Positions 17,542-26,931 of a DNA stretch of 64,000 nt are shown piece after piece. The position numbers were made by a program, and so were the translations under genes. A model generated the notes under the pieces. The model was not told the DNA's origin. It did no database searches and worked only from the letters and a program-made list of their open reading frames with translations. Each line of letters opens with the position of its first letter. The stretch's first letter is position 1. The stretch is from Thermophagus xiamenensis (GTDB lineage: Bacteria > Bacteroidota > Bacteroidia > Bacteroidales > Marinilabiliaceae): contig NZ_FONA01000014.1 in NCBI RefSeq assembly GCF_900112795.1, positions 43,703 through 107,702 of the forward strand, in the 5' to 3' direction.

Positions 17542-18426
17542 TTAAAATTTGAAATTGATGCCAAAACCAAATAATTGTTTAAACTGGATTCGGGCACCTC
17601 GTTCCACGCCTTCATCGGTAATGTATTTTATATCATCATCAAAAAGTAATGTGGTTCCCAAATTTGCTGAAAGAAAACTGTTTACTCTAAAATCAAATTT
17701 TGTTTCCCATTCCACATCTATATTTTGGGGATTATTGGAGTAATTGGAAAATAGATCCAATCGAGTCATGAAATCAACATTTTCAATAATGTTTTCTTTT
17801 TTAAAGATCGATTTGAGGGAAGCGCCAAATTCGGAGCGGACGTTCTTTCCCGGATCCACACCGAAAGCTCCCTGTTGAGAGAGCTCATCATCGTTAACAA
17901 TGGTCCATTTTCCTGTAAGCGGGGAAAGGTAAAGCGAAAAATTATCGTTGGGTTTGTAATCCATACCCAAAGAAAGTAACAAATAGGCAGGTGATAAAAA
18001 TTTTGAGGTAAGAATACTATTTTCCGGCGGATCCTTGTAGCCCTTATCCAGCTGTGTTTTAAAATCGGCTAATGCTGTATAATACCAAAACCTTGAGGCT
18101 TGACGACCATATTTAGAGACCAGTTGAAACCGGTCTTCGGTTTTTATCATATTCTCTGCTCCTTGTTTTGTGAGGCCGTAGCCAACATCTAGGGTGTTTT
18201 CCCATGCGGTTTTCCCTTTTGTATAATTCATAAAGGCATTAAACAAGAAGGTGCCCGAAACAGAGTTTTCTCCTCCTGCTGCCCAGTTGGTAAGTGAAAC
18301 CTGTGAAAAATTGATTGCTGTACTTCCACCTGACTTCCAGTGTCGCGTGGTGTCGGGTTCGGATTGCGAAAAGGCAGAAATGTTAATGATTGCTATAATT
18401 GATAGAAATGCTAAGTGGATTCTCAT
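17542..18426 (-). CDS. DUF3078 outer-membrane protein
   Basis: The 294-residue product has a signal peptide (MRIHLAFLSIIAIINISAFS) and a beta-barrel-like body of alternating strands ending in an aromatic C-terminus (FGFGINFKF), as expected for an outer-membrane protein. The start of the mature part, WKSGGSTAINFSQVSLTNWA, with AAGGENSVSG right after, is the hallmark of DUF3078 proteins, which are widespread in Bacteroidota and have no known function. It is transcribed in the same direction as the MscS gene 200 bp upstream, but co-transcription is uncertain. Confidence 0.88.
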   Translation of the reverse strand: MRIHLAFLSIIAIINISAFSQSEPDTTRHWKSGGSTAINFSQVSLTNWAAGGENSVSGTFLFNAFMNYTKGKTAWENTLDVGYGLTKQGAENMIKTEDRFQLVSKYGRQASRFWYYTALADFKTQLDKGYKDPPENSILTSKFLSPAYLLLSLGMDYKPNDNFSLYLSPLTGKWTIVNDDELSQQGAFGVDPGKNVRSEFGASLKSIFKKENIIENVDFMTRLDLFSNYSNNPQNIDVEWETKFDFRVNSFLSANLGTTLLFDDDIKYITDEGVERGARIQFKQLFGFGINFKF

Positions 18427-18626
18427 GAGTATAAAGTTTAAATATGTTTAGGGTTAAATAAATCACCCATGACCATAGTTTATTCAAGTTATTGTATTGA
18501 AAACGTTTTATCGGGATTTGGTCGTTCCATTCGCTAAAAGATTATTTTTTCCGAAATAATACGTTGCAATAAACAAGAAGGAGGACAAGAAATTTTTTCT
18601 GTGTCTCTCCCTCTTTAGTAGATAAT

Positions 18627-19454
18627 TTATTTCGACTGAATTAGATGCACGTCTGTTTGCGGGTAAGGAATGGATATTCCCTGACGATCAAATTCTTTTT
18701 TTACCGTTTCCTGAAGGTCAAAGAAGATTCCCCAGTAGTTGGAGGCTTCGGCCCATACTCGTACTACGAGGTCAACAGAACTGTCGCCCAGATTTATCAC
18801 TCCAATGAAAGGGGCCGGCTCCTTCAGAATACGAGAGTCTTTTTCAATAATGCTAAGTATCAGATTTTTTGCTTTGTCAATATCATCGTCATATCCGATG
18901 CCAAAGGTGAAGTCCACTCTTCGTTGTGGTTCCTTGGAATAATTTACCATAGAACCTGTTGACAGAGCTCCGTTGGGTAGAATGACCGTTTTGTTGTCGG
19001 GTGTTTTTAAAATCGTGTGAAATATCTGGATTTCGCTTACAGTTCCCGATTCGCCCTGAGCAGTAATATAGTCGCCCACTTTAAAGGGTTTGAACATCAG
19101 AAGCATTACCCCGCCCGCAAAGTTTTGAAGGGAGCCGCTCAATGCCATGCCGATCGCCAAACCTGCGGCACCTAATACCGCAATAAATGAGGTCATTTTG
19201 ACTCCAAGCATCGAAATCACACTAATGATAAGCATTATCTTGAGAGCAATGCTACTTACACTTAACAGAAATGACTGAAGACCGGGATCCATATCCCGTG
19301 CCCTAAATAATTTTTTCATTCCTTTCATTAACAGAGAGATGATCCATAAACCTACAATTAATGTAATAATGGCTATGAGAAGCTGCCCTCCGTACTTAAT
19401 AACAAATCCCATGATTTGTTCAGGATTACTGAACCAGTTTTTAATGTTTTCCAT
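18627..19454 (-). CDS. mscS: Small-conductance mechanosensitive channel (MscS)
   Basis: The 275-residue product has the compact three-helix MscS architecture. TM helices lie at about residues 22-45 (QLLIAIITLIVGLWIISLLM) and 65-90, and the pore-lining helix TM3 at about 90-120 (AAGLAIGMALSGSLQNFAGG). The conserved beta-domain entrance FKPFKVGDYI and the C-terminal vestibule (PNGALSTGSMVNYS, RVDFTFGIGYDDD) follow. It opens on membrane tension to release solutes during hypo-osmotic shock. Confidence 0.95.
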   Translation of the reverse strand: MENIKNWFSNPEQIMGFVIKYGGQLLIAIITLIVGLWIISLLMKGMKKLFRARDMDPGLQSFLLSVSSIALKIMLIISVISMLGVKMTSFIAVLGAAGLAIGMALSGSLQNFAGGVMLLMFKPFKVGDYITAQGESGTVSEIQIFHTILKTPDNKTVILPNGALSTGSMVNYSKEPQRRVDFTFGIGYDDDIDKAKNLILSIIEKDSRILKEPAPFIGVINLGDSSVDLVVRVWAEASNYWGIFFDLQETVKKEFDRQGISIPYPQTDVHLIQSK

Positions 19455-20056
19455 TTCCTTTAATTTATTATTTTACTTAAATGAATTAATAGATTGTTAA
19501 ATACTAACAGCCTTTTTTTAGCTTTGGATAAGTTTGACCATGAAAGTCATCAATTTTATATTCATGACTTTACAAATCTTGATCAAGGTATGAAAAAGAT
19601 ATCTGTTTGTAAATAATAATTATGTGCATAATATGAATTTTTTTTTACAAAACTATTATTGAAGTTTTTTTACAGTTTATCATTTTTCTGTTCTAGACTT
19701 GGAAATTAATATTTATCATTTGGTCTGTTCGGCGATAAAGTTGTTTCAGAAAAGCTTTGGCTTTTGATTTTTCTTCTTACTACCAACCTACATTTTTAAC
19801 CTCCTATTTAGTAAATGTTATTATTTGTTATTTGTTGTTCCATAAAAAAAACATAGAATGAGTTGTTGTAAATTATTTAATTTGATGTGTGGATTTCGTA
19901 ATGAGCTGTTGAATAGTATATTAGAAGTTTATATATGAGTTTTTTGTGAGTTAAAAAATGTATAATGATGAGTTTTTTATGTGGTGAAAAATTAGGGTTG
20001 GTTAACATTTTGCCCTTAATATTGCACATGATTAAAACATATAAATCAGTTTTGTT
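19455..20056. other. Long intergenic region upstream of the glucan utilisation locus
   Basis: These 602 AT-rich bases separate the MscS gene from the divergent SusC gene and hold no supported gene. A 6-bp hairpin AAAAGC-TTTG-GCTTTT at 19750-19765 is followed by a short T-rich run and could be a weak terminator or attenuator. No strong promoter match was found: TTAATATTG near 20016-20024 is the best -7-like candidate. The main control region of the locus should lie here. Confidence 0.4.
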
Positions 20057-23000
20057 ATGAGAAAAATAATTGGAATAATTTTTTTATTGATGTGGACCAT
20101 TTTGGTGTCTGCTCAACAAATTACCGTTACTGGTCGGGTGACGTCGGCTTATGACGGTAATCCCATACCCGGAGTAAGTATTGTAGAAAAAGGTACTACT
20201 AATGGGACGATCTCCCTGGTAGATGGAACTTATACCTTAACACTTCCTGAAGGAGCAACGATGCTCTTTACTTTTATTGGCATGAAACCGGTAGAGGTTA
20301 TTGCCGACCAAAGCATTATTAATGTTGTAATGGAAGAAGAAGTAACTGGCCTTGAAGAGATCGTTGTTGTAGGTTATGGTGTGCAGAAAAAAAGTGTAGT
20401 AACTGCAGCTATTAGTAGTGTTTCTGCGGAAGATCTTGAAAAGAATACGCCCTCGCGTATCGAAGATGTTTTAAAAGGTAAAGTTTCGGGGGTACAAATT
20501 ACACAAAGTTCAGGGCAGCCAGGTTCTGACTCTAAAGTTAGAATTAGAGGTGTCGGTACCATAAATAATAGTGAACCACTTTATATTATAGATGGTATGG
20601 CAGTGGATGGTGGAATAGATTTCTTAAATCCAACCGATATTGAGTCGGTTGAAATTTTAAAAGATGCGGCTTCTGCAGCAGTTTACGGGGCACGGGCAGC
20701 CAATGGTGTTATTTTGGTGACTACCAAATCCGGAAAGTCGGGGGATGCCCGAATTAATTACGATTTCTCTTATGGCTGGCAAAATCCATGGAAAAAGCGT
20801 TCGGTATTAAATGCCCGTGAATATATGATTATAATGAATGAGGCGTTGCTTAATGATGGCAATGCTCCTTTATATAGTGATGAGGAAATTGCTAATGCCG
20901 GCGCGGGTACCGACTGGCAGGATGAAACCTTTTATTACGATGCGCCTATTCAAAATCATCAATTAAGCATAAGTGGCGGAAGTGATGTTGCTACTTATTT
21001 TGTTTCATTTGGTTACTTCAAACAAGATGGTATTGTTGGAGGTAATTATGGTCGGTCCAATTATGAACGTTACAGTATTAGAGCAAATAATATCTATAAT
21101 GTATTTAAAGCAGATCGTAGTTTCCTGAAAAATTTGAAAGTAGGAGTTAATGCAGGTTATTCAAGGATTAAATCTTCCGGAATTGAAACTAATTCGGAAT
21201 ATGGTTCTGTTTTGGGTAGTGCTTTAGCTTTTAATCCAACTATTCCTGTTTATGCCACTAATCCCGAAGAAGTGTTAGCTGAACATCCTACTGCTGTTAC
21301 AGATGACCAAGGGCGGGTTTATTCTATCCCTCCTTCCGGATTTCAGGAAATAGCTAACCCGGTGGCTATGTTAGATGCCCCTACTGGTAGTGAAGGTAAT
21401 TCAGATAAATTTGTTTCAACATTTTGGGGGGAACTTGACATTATTGAAGGACTTAAATTTAAGTCGAGTTATGGTGTTGACCTGGCTTTTTGGGGTAATG
21501 ATGGATATACCTTTGAACATTTTCTGGCCACTCAAGGCAAAGATTATACTCAAAGTCATGTCTATTCAAATATGCATCGGGGATTTAAGTGGCAGGTTGA
21601 AAATACGCTTACCTATTCCAAAAGCTTTAATGACCTTCATAATCTTACTGTCTTGCTTGGACAATCGGCACAGGAATACAAACTCCGTCAATTGTATGGC
21701 GACGATTACGACCTTTTGGAAAATGATCCCAATAAAGCAGTTATCGATTATGCAATAGCAGACCGGGATGAAGAAAGAGTTTCAGGTGGTACAGGGGGAT
21801 TCTCTTCTGAAACATTGGCCTCTTATTTCGGTCGAGTTGATTACAATTTTAAAGAAAAATATATGTTTCAGGCCACAGTGCGCCGGGACGGTTCATCTCA
21901 TTTTGGACCTAATAATAAGTGGGCTGTATTTCCTTCGTTTTCGCTGGGTTGGAATCTTACCAACGAAGCTTTTATGGATGGCCGACCCGACTGGTTTACT
22001 TATTTAAAACTACGTGCCAGCTGGGGAAAAAATGGTAACGAAAGAATTGGAAACTTTGCTTATACTTCTTTAATGGACGGCAACCAAAATTACTATTTTG
22101 GTTCGGGAGATTATTCTACCATGCAATATGGTGCCAGCCCTTCCCGAATTGCCAATCCCGACCTTAAATGGGAAGAATCAGAACAGATTGATATTGGCTT
22201 CGACTCAAGATTTTTCAATAGCGCTTTGATTTTTGGCTTTGATTATTTTAAAAAGACAACCAATGGTATGTTGATGGAGCAACCAATTCCTTCGTATGTG
22301 GGGAAAGGTGCACCGTTAGCTAATGCCGGTGAAATGGAAAATAGCGGTTTGGAGTTTGAATTAACGTACAACGGAAATATTGGAGAGTTCAAGTATACCA
22401 TAAGTGGTAATGCTTCTTACCTAAAAAACAAACTTATTGACATGGGTAATGAGTCGGGAGAGCAAATTTATGAAAGTGCTGGTGCTACCGGTATTGGCGA
22501 TTTTGTTAAAGGAATGAATGGTGAAGTATTCCCCTTCTTTTATGGTTACAAAGTTGGTGGAATATTGCAAAATGAAGCCGAAGCGGCTGAGTATAATGAA
22601 ACGTACGGCCAAAATGCACAGCCGGGAGATGTTAGATTTCTGGACATTGCTGGTGCTTTCGATGAGAACGGAAATCCCATTCCTGACGGTAAAATAACAG
22701 ATGCTGACCGTACTAAAATTGGGAAGGGAATGCCCGACTGGACTTTTGGTCTCAATTTTAATGCTGAATGGAAAAATTTTGACCTTTCAATGTTCTTCCA
22801 GGGTAGTTACGGGAATGATATTTTCGATTACTCCATAAGAGGTGATATCCCGGCAATGAATCGGCCGTCATGGATACTTGATCGATGGGTAGGTGAAGGA
22901 ACTTCCAATTGGATTCCCCGTGTTACGCGTGAAAATCCAAATGGAAACTGGAGATCTTCTGAATTGTATATTAAAGACGGTTCATATGTGCGGTTAAAAA

Positions 23001-23218
23001 ATATTCAGTTAGGATATACTTTACCTCAAAATATTTTAAAAGTTGCTAATATAGACCGATTAAGAATTTATGTTTCTGCTGAGAACCTGCTTACTTTAAC
23101 TGATTATGATGGTTTTGACCCTGAAATAGCTTCTGGTGATTATACTACTATTGGTATCGATCGTGGAATTTATCCGCAGGCACGCACTATTTCTGTTGGT
23201 GCAAACATTACTTTCTAA
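20057..23218 (+). CDS. susC: SusC/RagA-family TonB-dependent glycan transporter
   Basis: The 1053-residue product is an outer-membrane beta-barrel importer. A signal peptide (MRKIIGIIFLLMWTILVSA) is followed by a carboxypeptidase-regulatory-like domain (ITVTGRVTSAYDGNPIPGVS), the TonB-box region EEIVVVGYGVQKK, the plug domain (SRIEDVLKGKVSGVQITQSS, VRIRGVGTINNSEPLYIIDG, DAASAAVYGARAANGVILVT) and a barrel that ends YPQARTISVGANITF. It imports oligosaccharides into the periplasm with energy from TonB-ExbBD and works as a pair with the SusD lipoprotein encoded 7 bp downstream. The linked GH16 and GH3 genes point to beta-1,3-glucan as the substrate. Confidence 0.97.
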   Translation: MRKIIGIIFLLMWTILVSAQQITVTGRVTSAYDGNPIPGVSIVEKGTTNGTISLVDGTYTLTLPEGATMLFTFIGMKPVEVIADQSIINVVMEEEVTGLEEIVVVGYGVQKKSVVTAAISSVSAEDLEKNTPSRIEDVLKGKVSGVQITQSSGQPGSDSKVRIRGVGTINNSEPLYIIDGMAVDGGIDFLNPTDIESVEILKDAASAAVYGARAANGVILVTTKSGKSGDARINYDFSYGWQNPWKKRSVLNAREYMIIMNEALLNDGNAPLYSDEEIANAGAGTDWQDETFYYDAPIQNHQLSISGGSDVATYFVSFGYFKQDGIVGGNYGRSNYERYSIRANNIYNVFKADRSFLKNLKVGVNAGYSRIKSSGIETNSEYGSVLGSALAFNPTIPVYATNPEEVLAEHPTAVTDDQGRVYSIPPSGFQEIANPVAMLDAPTGSEGNSDKFVSTFWGELDIIEGLKFKSSYGVDLAFWGNDGYTFEHFLATQGKDYTQSHVYSNMHRGFKWQVENTLTYSKSFNDLHNLTVLLGQSAQEYKLRQLYGDDYDLLENDPNKAVIDYAIADRDEERVSGGTGGFSSETLASYFGRVDYNFKEKYMFQATVRRDGSSHFGPNNKWAVFPSFSLGWNLTNEAFMDGRPDWFTYLKLRASWGKNGNERIGNFAYTSLMDGNQNYYFGSGDYSTMQYGASPSRIANPDLKWEESEQIDIGFDSRFFNSALIFGFDYFKKTTNGMLMEQPIPSYVGKGAPLANAGEMENSGLEFELTYNGNIGEFKYTISGNASYLKNKLIDMGNESGEQIYESAGATGIGDFVKGMNGEVFPFFYGYKVGGILQNEAEAAEYNETYGQNAQPGDVRFLDIAGAFDENGNPIPDGKITDADRTKIGKGMPDWTFGLNFNAEWKNFDLSMFFQGSYGNDIFDYSIRGDIPAMNRPSWILDRWVGEGTSNWIPRVTRENPNGNWRSSELYIKDGSYVRLKNIQLGYTLPQNILKVANIDRLRIYVSAENLLTLTDYDGFDPEIASGDYTTIGIDRGIYPQARTISVGANITF

Positions 23219-23225
23219 CCTTAAA

Positions 23226-24770
23226 ATGAATACTGTTATGATTAAATATTTCAAAATATTTGCACTTACCGCTTTGGTCGGTTTATCCTCTTGCGGTGAA
23301 GATTTCCTGACAGCCTATCCTACTGCTTCTCAGGAAGCCGGAGGTGATGCCACTCTCGGAGCTATCGAGGCTAATGTCGCTTCGGCTTATCAAATTTTAT
23401 TATTTGACAGCTATGCCGACTATCAGTATAACAGCATCGTTTTGATGTCTGATTTGCGTTCCGATGATATTTTTAAAGGCGGTGGGGATGCCGGTGATCA
23501 AGCTCAATTATACCGTCTTTCGCAGTTAGATGCCACTCCTCTGGAACTTCCAGAAGGATTATGGAATATTTATTATAGTGGTCTTAGCCGAGCAAATAAC
23601 GCCATTATAGCTTGCCTAAATGCGGTGGATGTTTCCCAAGACGATTTAAATAGGTTAAGTGCCGAAGCCCATTTCTTGCGCGCCTATTATGTTCACTGGC
23701 TTTGGAAATTCTGGGGTAATATCCCTTATTTCGAGGAAGACCTTGATGCACCTTTTATGGCACCTCAATATACTGCTGATCAGATTTATGAAGAATTAAT
23801 CGAGGATTTGGATTATGCAATTGAGGGAGATAAATTACCCATGAGCGTTGACGATGCTGATGACGGTCGGGTGACAAAGGCTGCGGCCATGATGCTTAAA
23901 GCCAGAGTTGTGATGTATCAGCAGGATGAAAGTAGGTATGGTGAAGTATTGGCCGATATGGTAGAAATAATTAATAGTGGGGCCTATAAATTAGTGGATA
24001 ATTATGCTTCTATTTGGGTAAGAGAAGGGGAATTTTGCGACGAATCTATATTTGAAGTAAACCATTTGCCTGAAGGAAAAGACTGGGGAGCCGCTTGGCA
24101 AGGCTATGGTACCAACCTACCTGCTTTTATTTCTCCAAATGAGTTGAATGGTGTTGATTTGTTAAGTGGTGAATCCGATTTTGTCGGCGGTTGGGGGTTT
24201 GGGCCGGTTAGACCCGAAATTCCAAGCATCTTTGAAGATGGTGATGAACGATTGGCTGCTTCCGTAAACCAATTCGAAGATGGAACCTATACTGAACGGT
24301 TTCAGAATACCGGTTTATTCTTAGCCAAATATGCCGCCCGAGAAGGATATAATGATGCCCCCTATACAGTTGACTTGAATTATGAAAACAATCTTCGGAT
24401 TTTTCGGTATGCCGAAACTTTGTTAAATGCTGCTGAGCTAATAGCAATGCATGGTGTGGCACCTGTTGGAGGTATTACGGCTCAGTGGTGCCTGGACGAG
24501 GTTAGAAAACGGGCACTTAATAATAATTTCGTTTCAATTCCTGCAACAGAAGAAAATATAAAACTTGAACGAAGACGTGAATTTCTCGGTGAAGGTATGC
24601 GTTTTTGGGATTTAGTTCGGTGGGGCGATACCGATGTCTTAACCGAAAATATCCCTGAATATTCATCTGTTAGAACATGGGAGCCTTATAAAAAGTATTT
24701 GCCTATTCCTCAATCCGAAATCGACAGAACTGAGGGGGAATTTAAACTCAACCAAAATCCTGGTTATTAG
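23226..24770 (+). CDS. susD: RagB/SusD-family glycan-binding lipoprotein
   Basis: From the ATG at 23226 the product has 514 residues. A lipobox (ALVGLSSC) fixes it to the outer membrane. The alpha-helical TPR-like SusD fold is seen in LWNIYYSGLSRANNAIIACL, RLSAEAHFLRAYYVHWLWKF and DQIYEELIEDLDYAI, and the C-terminal signature in RFWDLVRWGDTDVL and YKKYLPIPQSEID. It forms the lid over the SusC transporter and binds the glycan. An in-frame upstream ATG inside the end of susC is unlikely to be used because the signal peptide would be buried. A second ATG at 23238 (MIKYFKIF) is an equally good alternative start. Confidence 0.96.
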   Translation: MNTVMIKYFKIFALTALVGLSSCGEDFLTAYPTASQEAGGDATLGAIEANVASAYQILLFDSYADYQYNSIVLMSDLRSDDIFKGGGDAGDQAQLYRLSQLDATPLELPEGLWNIYYSGLSRANNAIIACLNAVDVSQDDLNRLSAEAHFLRAYYVHWLWKFWGNIPYFEEDLDAPFMAPQYTADQIYEELIEDLDYAIEGDKLPMSVDDADDGRVTKAAAMMLKARVVMYQQDESRYGEVLADMVEIINSGAYKLVDNYASIWVREGEFCDESIFEVNHLPEGKDWGAAWQGYGTNLPAFISPNELNGVDLLSGESDFVGGWGFGPVRPEIPSIFEDGDERLAASVNQFEDGTYTERFQNTGLFLAKYAAREGYNDAPYTVDLNYENNLRIFRYAETLLNAAELIAMHGVAPVGGITAQWCLDEVRKRALNNNFVSIPATEENIKLERRREFLGEGMRFWDLVRWGDTDVLTENIPEYSSVRTWEPYKKYLPIPQSEIDRTEGEFKLNQNPGY

Positions 24771-24868
24771 GCAGAAAAATAATTTATCGCTTGTTCTTTT
24801 ATTATTATATGAAAATTGATTGATATTAAATGTTTTGGAATTGAGCGTCTTATAATTTAAAATTCATA

Positions 24869-26590
24869 ATGACTATGTATAAATTTGGAATAATATTAGT
24901 TTTAACATCATTGTTGTTTGTGGGATGTGACCCGCAAGAGGATGATGTGCCCAATATAGGCAGTGCCCCTGACGAAAGTCAGTTGGATTTCACTATTACC
25001 CAAGATTCTGAAGATGAGTTTAATTATATTTTTGAAAACACCTCTTCTGTTACAGGAATCGCGACATGGGATATAAATGGCTCTCGTTTGGTGGGAAATC
25101 AGGTAACTCAAAGATTTCCACTCCCCGGTGACCATGAAATTACCATGACGCTTGCAACAAAAGGCGGATCTGCCAGTATTACAAAAACTTTGACCACTGA
25201 GAATACCGATTACGCTTTTCTAGAAAGTGATGAAATGAAGCTCCTTTCAGGTGGTGTTGATGCCTTGGACGGTAAAACCTGGGTGCTGGATAGTTTGGCT
25301 GCTGGTCATATTGGCGTCGGTCCTGCCGGTTCTGATGGTCTGGAGTGGTGGGCAGCAACACCTCTAGAAAAACAAGGGGTGGGAGTTCTTTATGATGATA
25401 AAATGACATTTAAACTAATAGGATTTGAATTTATTCTTGAAAACCATGGCGAAAGTTATGTGAAGAGTTTTCAAAAGGACAATGCTGCTTATAGTAACCA
25501 GGAAGAAAGAGAAGGGGACTGGAAAGTTGATTTCATGCCCGGGCAAGCTACTTGGTCATTGGAAGAAACGGACGATGGAGGATGGAATCTTATTTTAAGT
25601 TCTCCCGACGGGCCCATTTTCCCAATTTTTGATGTGGGGGCTGTTGGCAACAAATATGAGATTTTGACTCTTGAGGAAAATAAACTGGAACTAGTGGCAA
25701 CAGGGGGCGACGATAATGCATGGCATCTTAAATTTATTCCAGAAGGATATGTTAAACCTCAGGTAGAATATGAAATCGAAGTGACACCTACCGGAAATAT
25801 AAATGAGTATGCTGTAGGTATTACTAATGTTGCTTTGCCCGAGGGTATCTCTATTAGTAAGGTAATTGTTGACTTTGGAAATGGAACAATATTAGAAACT
25901 TCCGATTTTACTGAAGCCTTGACGGAAACATATATGAGAGCAGCACCTTATACCGTCACCGTATCCGTGGTGGCATCCAATGAAACCCTTTCCTCTTCTA
26001 CAACAATAAATGTAGAAGAGAATCATCCCGACTATGAACCTTTCTTGTTGGATGAAATGATTGTGTATAACGATTTTAGTGAAGTTATGACCTTTTCTGT
26101 CCAGGGGCAAGACTGCAGTGTTTCCGTAGTGAATAATCCTGACAGAGTTTATCCCAACAAATCGGCAATGGTTGCTCTTTATTCTAAAACCAATCAACAG
26201 TGGGCCAACGCTTATATGGAATTGCCGGCCGGTTATCGGTTCGATTTAAGAAGTATAAGCACTTTTAAAATGAAAGTTTATGGCGAAGCCGGACAAGAAA
26301 TTCTTCTTAAACTGGAAAATACTGATTTGGGAGGAAATGCCTGGACAACTGGAGTAGAAGCTCGGTACACTATCCTGAACAGTAATACTTGGGAAGTTGT
26401 TGAATTTGACTTTAATGGAGCAACCGCAGCCGACGGAACAACCGATGTAACAAATTCTGATTACGGATATGGTTATTACAATGTTATTCGCATAATGTGT
26501 AATCCAGGAAATGGTGAAGGAACGCATGAGTTTTATTTTGATGACCTTTCAGGTCCTCATATAGAAGGAATTAAATCCGCACAACTATAA
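24869..26590 (+). CDS. Surface glycan-binding lipoprotein with PKD-like domains
   Basis: The 573-residue product has a lipobox (LVLTSLLFVGC) and no catalytic motif. Residues about 35-115 form a PKD-like beta-sandwich (FTITQDSEDEFNYIFENTSS, RFPLPGDHEITMTLATKGG). Residues about 120-290 are a lipocalin-like or jelly-roll section (GKTWVLDSL, WWAATPLEKQGVGVLY, WKVDFMPGQATWSLEE). A second PKD-like domain spans about 300-385, and residues about 395-570 form a carbohydrate-binding-module-like jelly-roll (MELPAGYRFDLRSISTFKMK, YNVIRIMCNPGNGEGTHEFY). The third position after SusC and SusD is where laminarin loci of marine Bacteroidota carry a PKD-containing binding protein. I infer a surface glycan-binding role; the individual domain boundaries are approximate. 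Confidence 0.8.
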   Translation: MTMYKFGIILVLTSLLFVGCDPQEDDVPNIGSAPDESQLDFTITQDSEDEFNYIFENTSSVTGIATWDINGSRLVGNQVTQRFPLPGDHEITMTLATKGGSASITKTLTTENTDYAFLESDEMKLLSGGVDALDGKTWVLDSLAAGHIGVGPAGSDGLEWWAATPLEKQGVGVLYDDKMTFKLIGFEFILENHGESYVKSFQKDNAAYSNQEEREGDWKVDFMPGQATWSLEETDDGGWNLILSSPDGPIFPIFDVGAVGNKYEILTLEENKLELVATGGDDNAWHLKFIPEGYVKPQVEYEIEVTPTGNINEYAVGITNVALPEGISISKVIVDFGNGTILETSDFTEALTETYMRAAPYTVTVSVVASNETLSSSTTINVEENHPDYEPFLLDEMIVYNDFSEVMTFSVQGQDCSVSVVNNPDRVYPNKSAMVALYSKTNQQWANAYMELPAGYRFDLRSISTFKMKVYGEAGQEILLKLENTDLGGNAWTTGVEARYTILNSNTWEVVEFDFNGATAADGTTDVTNSDYGYGYYNVIRIMCNPGNGEGTHEFYFDDLSGPHIEGIKSAQL

Positions 26591-26600
26591 AACCTATGTT

Positions 26601-26769
26601 GGAGGGTGTCTGAAATATGATCTTTGTCCGGTAAAACCTTCGGATAACTCATCAATTTTCTGTTTCAAAATGAAACATGCCTTATAGTCCATGAGGAAAA
26701 TTAGCAACGTTCTGTGAATGTTACTTAAAGGTTTCGAACCGGATCTTAGGAGATTTTAGGGACACCCTC
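26601..26769. mobile_element. MITE-like element with GAGGGTGTC ends
   Basis: GAGGGTGTC (26602-26610) and GACACCCTC (26761-26769) are perfect inverted ends about 168 bp apart. The symmetry continues inward imperfectly, with TCCGGTAAAACCTT on the left and AAGGTTTCGAACCGGA on the right, so some 45 bases at each end can pair. It carries no gene, and I see no clear target-site duplication. It lies between the binding-lipoprotein gene and the GH3 gene, and may also act as a transcript-processing hairpin. Confidence 0.5.
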
Positions 26770-26931
26770 TTTTATTATGTGCTAAGAAATAGAAAAAATT
26801 GAATTGAATATTGGATAAAATTTGTAATAGGTTTAAATGTTAGTGTTTACAGTGTTTTGACTAGAAGGCTGTATTTGAGCGTAATTGATTTAAGGGAAAA
26901 TAAGGCATATAAATTAAAATTTTTGTTTAGT

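Noticed and set aside
19750..19765. Terminator-like hairpin upstream of susC
   Set aside because: The 6-bp A/T-rich stem and weak T-run could occur by chance in AT-rich DNA, so it is not listed as a separate terminator.
26857..26931. Extended GH3 start with a TTG codon
   Set aside because: It would bury the signal peptide and lipobox that begin at 26932.
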